This document shows, in pieces, positions 1 to 5,803 of a stretch of DNA of 6,916 bases (position 1 is the first letter of the stretch; the number at the start of each line of letters is the position of its first letter). The DNA comes from Saprospiraceae bacterium. Lineage in GTDB: Bacteria; Bacteroidota; Bacteroidia; Chitinophagales; Saprospiraceae. Below the pieces are notes generated by a model that was not told the origin of the DNA, searched no databases, and worked only from the letters and a program-made list of their open reading frames with translations. Location: contig JABDJM010000370.1 of NCBI GenBank assembly GCA_013002475.1, forward strand, positions 1 to 6,916, in the 5' to 3' direction. The position numbers and the translations under genes are program-made.

Positions 1-626
1 CTATAATGCCACCATTCGCTTCGAATATGCTTAAAGCCTTCACTTGCCATGGTTTCTTTTAAGGTAGTCCGCCGTTCCAATACATCTTGCGGAAGGTCGA
101 AATAATCATGATGAGCTGGCCTCCCAAAAAAGTCATATTCCGTGCCCATGTCCAGGGGCACTCCTTCCAGTGTAGCCAAACCAACATCCACTGCCAGACC
201 CCGATTGTGCATCGAGCCCTTTGAGGGCGGAGTCACATAGGTAGCGTTGGGCATGATCTCCCAAAGCCGCTCCTGAACCGCCCCTGGTCTGTAGCAGTCG
301 AAGAGGATCAACCGAAAGCCCTTTTGGCGAAGGGAATTTGCGATCCTGGCCAGAGCTTCAGCTGCTGGAGGCCTCAACAAACAGGCAGGGCATTCATACA
401 ATACTTCCCCCACAAAATTATTCTCTGTGGCATACCGAATATCCACAAGGGCATCAGGGATTAGGCTGGGAACATCTGTCCAGATAGGAAGTTCTTTGGG
501 CTTGGGTTGGGGTTCCTTAATTGAGTCCTTTTCTACTGTAGGAAGATCCTTTACAGCTGTTGAGCTTTCTTGTTTACAACATAAAAATAGGACGAAGAAG
601 AAAAAGAGGTATAAGGAGGGTCTCAC
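1..626 (-). CDS. D-alanyl-D-alanine dipeptidase, VanX/DdpX family (peptidase M15D), probable lipoprotein; 3' end cut by window edge
   Basis: This is a zinc dipeptidase expected to split D-Ala-D-Ala in the cell envelope; 208 codons are visible before the left edge. The motifs are those of the VanX family: DCYRPG (Arg113, the transition-state arginine of the family), SMHNRGLAVD with zinc ligands His140 and Asp147, MGTEYDFF (160-167), and EWWHY with catalytic Glu204 and zinc ligand His207. VanX-type proteins end shortly after that last motif, so only a short C-terminus should be missing. The GTG start at 624-626 is chosen because an in-frame TGA lies upstream, the next in-frame ATG is well inside the domain, and GTG gives a good export signal: a hydrophobic FFFFVLFL stretch followed by Cys16-Cys17. 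The lipobox is weak (no small residue before Cys16), so lipidation is likely but not certain. A Pro/Lys/Glu-rich linker (about 23-47) precedes the domain. It starts 4 bases after the thioredoxin stop, suggesting coupled translation. A role in peptide scavenging or wall turnover is more likely than vancomycin resistance, since no vanH, vanA or vanRS is seen. Confidence 0.9.
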   Translation of the reverse strand, partial: MRPSLYLFFFFVLFLCCKQESSTAVKDLPTVEKDSIKEPQPKPKELPIWTDVPSLIPDALVDIRYATENNFVGEVLYECPACLLRPPAAEALARIANSLRQKGFRLILFDCYRPGAVQERLWEIMPNATYVTPPSKGSMHNRGLAVDVGLATLEGVPLDMGTEYDFFGRPAHHDYFDLPQDVLERRTTLKETMASEGFKHIRSEWWHY

Positions 627-630
627 AAGC

Positions 631-1998
631 TTATTTTGAGAAGAGTTTTTTCAATTCCTGTTCTAGCTCGTGAGCTCTCAGCTTTCTTTTGAGGACTTTC
701 CCCTCTTTATCCAAAAGTATGGTTGTGGGAATAGAACGCACGCCATAAAGAGCGGCGTGTTCGCTTTGCCAGCCTTTCAGGTCGCTGATGTGATTCCAGA
801 CCAGGCCATCCTCATCAATGGCTTTTACCCATCGCTCCTTTTGCCGATCCAGACTAACTCCGAAGATCTCAAAACCCTGATCATGATATTGCTCATAGAG
901 TTTTACCACAGCTGGATTTTCACGCCGGCAAGGACCGCACCAACTTGCCCAAAAATCCACCAGGACATATTTGCCTCGAAGATCCGAAAGGTTGTGTTTG
1001 TTACCATCCGGATCCATGCCACTTAGCTCCGGAGCTTCGCCTCCCTCTAATAGAGAACGCGCGTTTACCAAAGATTTCTCCAAAGCCAAAACATGCGGCT
1101 GGCCTTCTGCTTTGTATTTTTCAAAAAAGCGTTTTCCGTAAACTAAAAAGGCGGGATGCTGACTACTCTGCAAACCAAGAACGAGTCCTCCGAGTGCATT
1201 TTTATAAGCAGGCCTTGAGGGATCGATCCGTTGAAGGTTGTGATCAAAAAACTTTTCGACTATAGGACGGTCTATCCCCAACTTAGCAAAGGTAGTTGCA
1301 TACTCCCGATAGGCTTCGAACAAAAAGGTTAACTCATCATAAGCGGAGTCCTTTAGGTCAATCCCGGCAAAAAATTCCATTCCGTAATGTTCCAATTCGC
1401 TAGTATATCCTTTTGGGTCGGTAATAAAACTTTGGTAGGAATTTATGGCAGCTAATTTTCCAAGGAATGGGTCAACCCCCAGCATTGAATCAATATAGAC
1501 CTTGGTGTCTGCATCATGATCAACGACTGCTTTTTTTGCAGCGGCGTACATTTCAGGATATCTTTTAGATTTCTGGACTTGCCGTTGCAATTGTTGGTAT
1601 CTGGCTTTTTGCCGTTTGATGGCGTTGATAACATTGTTGTATTCAATGTTGAGATCAGATTTCTTCCACACCGCATTACGGATGTTAACACAGTTACTTT
1701 CTAGGACCAGGTGTTCTTCTGAGCTGAAGAAGATCGGAAGTTTTTGTCCCTTTGCTTTTCCTAGATACAAGATCTGCGGAGACCCTTTCTCCAGGTTAAA
1801 GGTGAAAAGGTTTTCTTCTGTTGCTTGTGTAGATTCCAAATGCTTAAACCCTACTCCGTCGAATTTAAACAGGGAGATTTCACCACCGCAGTTTAACACG
1901 GTTGCTTCCAAAAGGACCTTGTCCTCACCTGGGGTTAATCCAAGAACCATCAAAGCAGGGAGCAGTAAAAAATATATGCTAAATCTTTTCATGTCCAT
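631..1998 (-). CDS. TlpA/ResA-like thiol-disulfide oxidoreductase with long N-terminal region
   Basis: The product is a 455-residue exported thioredoxin-fold protein expected to reduce or exchange disulfides on the periplasmic face. Residues 1-22 form a signal peptide (basic MDMKRF, then a hydrophobic core). Residues about 28-105 are beta-rich and resemble the DUF4369 domain that often precedes TlpA domains in Bacteroidota; this is by eye. Residues 115-310 are mostly helical, with a Lys/Gln-rich stretch at 120-148 that could form a coiled coil. The AhpC/TSA-thioredoxin domain spans about 320-455: the active site is WCGPC (Cys354, Cys357), and the cis-proline is in SIPTT (Pro424). The start overlaps the ligA stop by one base (TAATG). 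A second ATG two codons later gives MKRFSIYF, an equally good signal peptide, so the true start is uncertain by two residues. Proteins of this class serve in cytochrome c maturation or general envelope disulfide reduction; the substrate cannot be told here. Confidence 0.92.
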   Translation of the reverse strand: MDMKRFSIYFLLLPALMVLGLTPGEDKVLLEATVLNCGGEISLFKFDGVGFKHLESTQATEENLFTFNLEKGSPQILYLGKAKGQKLPIFFSSEEHLVLESNCVNIRNAVWKKSDLNIEYNNVINAIKRQKARYQQLQRQVQKSKRYPEMYAAAKKAVVDHDADTKVYIDSMLGVDPFLGKLAAINSYQSFITDPKGYTSELEHYGMEFFAGIDLKDSAYDELTFLFEAYREYATTFAKLGIDRPIVEKFFDHNLQRIDPSRPAYKNALGGLVLGLQSSQHPAFLVYGKRFFEKYKAEGQPHVLALEKSLVNARSLLEGGEAPELSGMDPDGNKHNLSDLRGKYVLVDFWASWCGPCRRENPAVVKLYEQYHDQGFEIFGVSLDRQKERWVKAIDEDGLVWNHISDLKGWQSEHAALYGVRSIPTTILLDKEGKVLKRKLRAHELEQELKKLFSK

Positions 1999-4109
1999 TA
2001 ATTAAAAAGGGCGTTGAACTCTTCTTCTGTCATTATTTGAACGCTGCCCAAAGCCCGGGCTTTTTTGAGCTTTGATCCGGCTTTTTCACCAACAACAAGA
2101 ATGTCAAGTTTGCCACTTACTGCGCTCACATTTCGGGCACCTGCCCCGGCAGCCTTTTCCTGGGCTTCTTTTCTGCCCATGGTTTGTAAGGACCCGGTAA
2201 ACAAGATACTTTTTCCTACCAGCGGGGCATCTTGAGAAATCACTTTTGGACGATCATCTTCGGTTTGGCTAAGATTCACCCCCAGGCCTTCCATTTCTTT
2301 CAACATCTCGACATGGTCTGCATTGGCAAAGAAATCCACCATGTTTTGAGCAACAACCGGACCGACATCTTTTAGATGAGTGTAGTCCTCGATAGTCCAG
2401 TTCTGAAGGTCTAAAACATGATCAACATTTTTTGCCAGTATAGTTGAGACCTTCTTCCCAAGATGGTGTATGACCAATGAATAAAGCAATCTTTTGATAG
2501 GGTTTTTCTTCGCCGTTTCAATGGAGGACCTAAGCTTTTGTGCGGATTTAGCTCCAAAGCCCTCCAGATCTTCGATCGCTGCGTAATCTAACCTGTAAAT
2601 GTCAGGCAGGTTTTTTAACCAGCCCAAAGCTTGGAAGCGCTCGACATAAGAACGGCCAAAGCCATCGATATCCATGGCGTCTTTGCTGACATGATGGATC
2701 ATCCTTTGCAATACCTGAGCTTCGCAGTCATAGTTTGGGCACCGCCAGGCTGCTTCTCCTTCTGACTTAACCAAAGCAGTCTGACAGCTTGGACAATTAG
2801 TAGGAAACTCGATCGGCATTTCCGATCCATCCCTGCTATCCGATAAGGACTTCACGATATAGGGGATAACATCCCCGGCTCTTTCCACAAGAACCTGATC
2901 TCCAATTTTAAGGTCCTTGCTTGTAATGAATTCCTCGTTATGTAGACTGATCGAAGAAATCGTCACACCTGCCAGAGATACCGGTTCAATTTTCGCAACC
3001 GGAGTGATGCTACCGACTTTACCGACCTGGTATTCTACATCCAGGAGGGTTGAGCTTGCTTGTTTAGCTTTGAACTTAAAGGCTATGGCCCAGCGAGGAT
3101 GGTGAGCCGTAAACCCACATTTTTCCTGCAAGGCAAGACTATTCACTTTGATCACCATTCCGTCAATCTCATAAGGATAAGATTCTCGTTTTTCCTCCCA
3201 TTTCTTACAGAAGGAAAACACCTCTTTTATTCCTTTGCAAACTTTGGAAAGGTCTTCCCCAACCTTAAAGCCAAGATTTGCCATCAACTCCAGCGTTGTT
3301 CTGTGTGTCTTGAGGCCAGGCAACAAATTTTTGCCGTCCTTATCCTGAGCGAAGCCCATTTGATAGACAAAGGCCACAAGCTTTCTTTTGGAGGCATCCT
3401 TAGGGTCTTTCATTCGCAATCCCCCGGCAGCTGAATTTCGGGGATTTGCAAAAAGGGTTAGCCCCTCCTTTTGTCTTTGCTCATTGAGCTGTTTGAAAAC
3501 ATCCTTGCGGATCAGGACTTCTCCACGGATCTCTGCCTTGTGGATCTTATGCTTAGAAAATTGAGCTTTTAAGGGAATGGAGGGAATGGTTTTGGTGTTA
3601 GATGTGATCTCTTCACCCTTTACCCCATTTCCCCGGGTAGCCCCTCTAACCAGAAGATCATTTTCATAAACCAGGGCGATACTTCCGCCATCAAACTTTA
3701 GTTCTACATGGTAGTCGATCTTCTCGTCTTCAGGGACCTTACCCATCTTCCTAATTTGAGTGTCAAAGTCCGACAGATCTTCCAGGTTATAGGAGTTGCC
3801 GAGTGACAACATCGGTGTTAAATGCGGTACCGAACTAAAATCGCTCGTAAGGTCATTGGATACGCGCTGGGTAGGAGAGTCTGGAGTAATTAATCCCGGA
3901 TTGTCTTGTTCGATTTTTTCTAATTGCTTGTATAGGCTATCGTATTCATAGTCTGAGACAAGAGGCTCGTTAAGCACATAATATCTCCATTCATGATAAA
4001 CCAGCACCTTCCTAAGGTCTGTTAATTGATCCGCCCCGACGGTCTCAATTGTTTTGAGAAAATCTTTGGTTTGTGCATTCAATCCTTTTTGCTGATCCTT
4101 TTTATACAT
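1998..4109 (-). CDS. ligA: NAD-dependent DNA ligase LigA
   Basis: This enzyme seals nicks in DNA during replication and repair, using NAD+ to adenylate its active-site lysine. At 703 residues it is somewhat longer than the usual ~670. All domains are present in order. Ia is the NMN-binding part (YHEWRYYVLNEP, 38-49; SPTQRVS, 78-84). The nucleotidyltransferase has Lys138 in ELKFDGG, RGEV at 195-198, FANPRNSAAGG at 220-230, EIDGMVIKV at 314-322 and AFKFKA at 343-348. The OB fold holds QVGKVG (361-366) and AGDVIPYI. A zinc finger uses Cys439, Cys442, Cys457 and Cys462. Helix-hairpin-helix repeats cover about 470-600 (DGFG, EGFGAKSA, KDVGPVVA), and a C-terminal BRCT domain runs from about 629 (GKSILFTGSL). 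Several normally constant positions differ: RGNGVKGEE where RGDGxxGED is usual, and VGKVG where VGRTG is usual. The start is the only ATG before residue 100. It appears to head the unit with the thioredoxin and dipeptidase genes. Confidence 0.97.
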   Translation of the reverse strand: MYKKDQQKGLNAQTKDFLKTIETVGADQLTDLRKVLVYHEWRYYVLNEPLVSDYEYDSLYKQLEKIEQDNPGLITPDSPTQRVSNDLTSDFSSVPHLTPMLSLGNSYNLEDLSDFDTQIRKMGKVPEDEKIDYHVELKFDGGSIALVYENDLLVRGATRGNGVKGEEITSNTKTIPSIPLKAQFSKHKIHKAEIRGEVLIRKDVFKQLNEQRQKEGLTLFANPRNSAAGGLRMKDPKDASKRKLVAFVYQMGFAQDKDGKNLLPGLKTHRTTLELMANLGFKVGEDLSKVCKGIKEVFSFCKKWEEKRESYPYEIDGMVIKVNSLALQEKCGFTAHHPRWAIAFKFKAKQASSTLLDVEYQVGKVGSITPVAKIEPVSLAGVTISSISLHNEEFITSKDLKIGDQVLVERAGDVIPYIVKSLSDSRDGSEMPIEFPTNCPSCQTALVKSEGEAAWRCPNYDCEAQVLQRMIHHVSKDAMDIDGFGRSYVERFQALGWLKNLPDIYRLDYAAIEDLEGFGAKSAQKLRSSIETAKKNPIKRLLYSLVIHHLGKKVSTILAKNVDHVLDLQNWTIEDYTHLKDVGPVVAQNMVDFFANADHVEMLKEMEGLGVNLSQTEDDRPKVISQDAPLVGKSILFTGSLQTMGRKEAQEKAAGAGARNVSAVSGKLDILVVGEKAGSKLKKARALGSVQIMTEEEFNALFN

Positions 4110-4134
4110 GCAGTGGATGTTATCTTGATCATCA

Positions 4135-4142
4135 CAAAAATA
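4135..4142 (-). promoter_or_regulatory. Possible ligA promoter -7 element
   Basis: On the minus strand this reads TATTTTTG, an exact match to the Bacteroidota -7 consensus TAnnTTTG, about 25 bases before the ligA ATG. No TTTG-like -33 element sits 19-20 bases further upstream, because that space is taken by the terminator hairpin of the preceding gene. The match lies inside the terminator's T-rich tail, so it may be chance. The alternative is that ligA is transcribed by read-through or from inside the upstream gene. Confidence 0.25.
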
Positions 4143-4174
4143 AAAAGCGGACCCTGAAAATAGAGCCCGCTTTT
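4136..4174 (-). terminator. Intrinsic terminator after the haem-motif/T9SS gene
   Basis: On the minus strand AAAAGCGG (4174-4167) pairs perfectly with CCGCTTTT (4150-4143) across a 16-base loop, and the right arm runs into TTTTTATTTTT. It begins 20 bases after the stop codon of the gene at 4194-5066 and lies before ligA, so it separates the two transcription units. Confidence 0.8.
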
Positions 4175-4193
4175 CATCATTAGTAAAGATAAT

Positions 4194-5066
4194 CTATTGG
4201 ACCATGAACTTTTCGGTATGGACTCCGCGGTTAGTGGTTATCTGCAAAAGATAAAGCCCTGGAGGCGTATCCAAGGAGATGGAAGTCACGTCCTCATTTG
4301 TTGTAAGCGATAGAGCACTGGTGTAAATCAGTCTGCCGTTCAAATCACGAATAGAAACGATTCCGTTTTCAAATCGATCGTTTTCGACCAAAAGTGAAAA
4401 ATATCCTGGATTCGGATTTGGATTGACCTGAACCTTTCTAATGCCAGTAATCTGGCTTGTGCTGGCGGCCAGGTCTTCATCAAGTTGGAGTTTAAGGCAG
4501 TCCGCATTATCTCCTGAAGTGGACATGTTCAGGTTCACTCCATTGCCGCAGAGGTAAAAGGTGACAGCGCCGGATCCCATCTCAGGTGCTGTCCAGTCGA
4601 CAGAAAACTCAGGTGTTCCTGATGGGCTTGGATGTTCCACATAGGTTCTTCCTGTGTTGGATGCCAAAGCTATAGAGGCATTCGCACTAGGGTTGGAATA
4701 GTTGGAAGATTCCGGTCCGCTCACATCCTGCTCAGCATTCAAACAAAGAAGCTGGAAGCCGTAGGCTTGTGGATTACCCATTGAAGCATTTAACGCTATA
4801 GTTAGGGAGTAAGTCTCTCCTGGAGCATACATGGCTGTAACCGGGTTTTCGTCTGCGTCCATAAGGTTCAGCGAAATCTCCACCTGAACATCAGCGGAGG
4901 TTCCATGGCAGCTGATACAGGTCCGTGGAACACCTCCTTGCTCTTGATCGCCGGGGGCGCCAGTGTTACCCCAGCCAGCCATTCCGGCTCTCCCGGTGGA
5001 AGTTCCCAGGCTTATTATTGCACCCAGAAGCAAAACAAATAGCATGTAGAAGTATCGTAATTTCAT
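4194..5066 (-). CDS. Secreted monohaem-motif protein with choice-of-anchor-V/Reelin-like region and T9SS sorting domain
   Basis: The 290-residue product is exported, then probably carried across the outer membrane by the type IX system. Residues 1-22 are a signal peptide (MKLRYFYMLFVLLLGAII). A short Gly-rich segment (GWGNTGAPGDQEQGG, 31-45) leads to CISCH (Cys50, Cys53, His54), the covalent haem c attachment motif. Residues about 58-195 form a beta-rich domain resembling the Reelin-like/choice-of-anchor-V family (YAPGETYSLTIALNA, YGFQLLCLN, WTAPEMGSGAVTFYLCGNGVN), with Cys108, Cys173 and Cys190 able to form disulfides. From about 212 to the end is a typical T9SS type A tail: VNPNPNPGYFSL, then IVSIRDLNGRLIY, then LDTPPGLYLLQITTN and KFMVQ. 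The function is unknown; family members with this CxxCH-plus-domain layout are known mainly from sequence. Haem binding is inferred from the motif only. The gene is flanked by hairpin terminators on both sides, so it is probably a single-gene unit. Confidence 0.88.
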   Translation of the reverse strand: MKLRYFYMLFVLLLGAIISLGTSTGRAGMAGWGNTGAPGDQEQGGVPRTCISCHGTSADVQVEISLNLMDADENPVTAMYAPGETYSLTIALNASMGNPQAYGFQLLCLNAEQDVSGPESSNYSNPSANASIALASNTGRTYVEHPSPSGTPEFSVDWTAPEMGSGAVTFYLCGNGVNLNMSTSGDNADCLKLQLDEDLAASTSQITGIRKVQVNPNPNPGYFSLLVENDRFENGIVSIRDLNGRLIYTSALSLTTNEDVTSISLDTPPGLYLLQITTNRGVHTEKFMVQ

Positions 5067-5089
5067 ATTAAGAGGTTTTAGATTTCATA

Positions 5090-5122
5090 TATAACGAAAA
5101 TCTCATGCCGAAATGACATGAG
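5090..5122 (-). terminator. Probable intrinsic terminator after the acyltransferase gene
   Basis: On the minus strand CTCATGTC (5122-5115) pairs with GGCATGAG (5109-5102), eight pairs including one T-G wobble, around a five-base ATTTC loop, followed by ATTTTCGTTAT. It lies 20 bases past the acyltransferase stop. The stem is less GC-rich and the T tract less pure than in the terminator at 4136-4174. A near-perfect six-base palindrome (CTCATG...CATGAG) could instead be a protein-binding site for the next gene. Confidence 0.55.
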
Positions 5123-5141
5123 CGTGTCTTCCAGCTTCCTA

Positions 5142-5705
5142 TTAAGCAGATTGTGGTTCATTTTTCTGCCATCCAAACTCAGGAATTGCACCCTTTACGC
5201 CTTTAAAGTAGTCCTCCATTATTTCCAGAACTTCTTCATAACTGTCACCCACATCGAAAGGCTCTCCGAAGCCCACATATTTATTTTCCCAGTCAAACTT
5301 GCATAGCATGATCGGTATGTTTGCCCCCTTGGCAATGTAATAGAAACCGCTTTTCAGCCGCTTGACTTTTTTGCGGGTCCCTTCCGGGGCTATCTGGACC
5401 TTAAATCTTTCTTTAGAGTTAAACAATCGAATAACTGCATCTACAAAATTAACACCTCCACTTCTGTCTACAGGGTAGCCATGCAAGGCCCTGAATATCC
5501 AGCCCAGGGGAGGTCTGAAAAGTTCATTTTTCGCCAGATACATCACATCCATTTTGATGGCCGACCTGATAAGGATTCCCAGGGGGAAATCCCAGTTTGA
5601 GGTGTGAGGAATAACCACGACCAATAACTTAGGGATGTGCCTAACATCCGGGCTGTCAAATTTCCAACCCCATAGTCTTAAAATGAAGGAACTAAACCTG
5701 CTCAA
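5142..5705 (-). CDS. PlsC/LPLAT-family glycerolipid acyltransferase (1-acylglycerol-3-phosphate acyltransferase-like)
   Basis: This 187-residue protein should transfer an acyl chain to a lysophospholipid or related acceptor at the inner membrane. The family's blocks are in order: HTSNWD (His34-x4-Asp39, catalytic), KNELFRPPLGWIFRALHG (59-76), the GYPVDRSGG acceptor-site block (76-84), APEGTR (106-111, with Glu108-Gly-Thr) and the GANIPIML block (127-134). It is shorter than the classical ~240-residue PlsC and lacks a strong N-terminal membrane helix, matching the compact Bacteroidota branch annotated only as acyltransferase; the acceptor cannot be assigned. The start is TTG (5703-5705): an in-frame TAA lies four codons upstream, and no in-frame ATG occurs before Met52, which is already past the catalytic HxxxxD. 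The TTG start gives MSRFSSFILRLWGWKF, the usual beginning for this family. It diverges from the CotH-like gene across a 98-base gap. Confidence 0.88.
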   Translation of the reverse strand: MSRFSSFILRLWGWKFDSPDVRHIPKLLVVVIPHTSNWDFPLGILIRSAIKMDVMYLAKNELFRPPLGWIFRALHGYPVDRSGGVNFVDAVIRLFNSKERFKVQIAPEGTRKKVKRLKSGFYYIAKGANIPIMLCKFDWENKYVGFGEPFDVGDSYEEVLEIMEDYFKGVKGAIPEFGWQKNEPQSA

Positions 5706-5803
5706 ATCCGTATTTTATTATGTACTGAATATTGCCTTCGCGGCACTTTTCCTGGTAAGGTATTACATTTAGATTTTATTTTGGTACTGAGCAAACCTGT
5801 GCA
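5706..5803. other. Divergent intergenic region
   Basis: These 98 bases separate the leftward acyltransferase from the rightward CotH-like gene and must hold the start signals for both. Plus-strand TTATTTTG (5776-5783) is one base off the Bacteroidota -7 consensus and lies 20 bases before the CotH-like ATG. On the minus strand TTTG (5795-5792) stands 20 bases before TAAATGTA (5771-5764), a weak -33/-7 pair. No Shine-Dalgarno sequence is seen before either start. A diverged direct repeat lies across most of the region. Confidence 0.4.
5712..5790 (+). repeat. Imperfect direct repeat in the divergent promoter region
   Basis: ATTTTATTATGTACTGA (5712-5728) and ATTTTATTTTGGTACTGA (5773-5790) share eight identical bases, a two- or three-base variable middle, then seven identical bases (GTACTGA). 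The copies start 61 bases apart. One lies just upstream of each divergent gene's start, so they could be paired regulator sites or a duplicated promoter core; AT-rich chance similarity is also possible. Confidence 0.4.

Noticed and set aside
1..626. Vancomycin-resistance cassette
   Set aside because: The enzyme family matches VanX, but no vanH, D-Ala-D-Lac ligase or VanRS gene is in view, and chromosomal lipoprotein dipeptidases of this type are common without resistance.
427..1265. Plus-strand open frames opposite the dipeptidase and thioredoxin genes
   Set aside because: They lie antisense to genes with clear catalytic motifs, have no recognisable domains and overlap one another. They are shadows of the minus-strand coding.
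1516..2005. Plus-strand open frames (62 and 129 residues) opposite the N-terminal part of the thioredoxin gene
   Set aside because: They are antisense to the signal peptide and N-terminal domain, and the longer one just mirrors the hydrophobic codons there. No family resemblance.
2917..3434. Plus-strand open frames inside ligA
   Set aside because: They are antisense to conserved ligase motifs, with no start signals or domain content.
5086..5093. TATATATG on the minus strand as the -7 element of the haem-motif gene
   Set aside because: It matches five of six consensus positions but has no -33 partner, and the region is AT-rich, so it is not listed as a promoter.
5731..5746. Short TGCC/GGCA hairpin in the divergent intergenic region
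   Set aside because: Only four pairs with a five-base loop, and no gene ends there for it to terminate.
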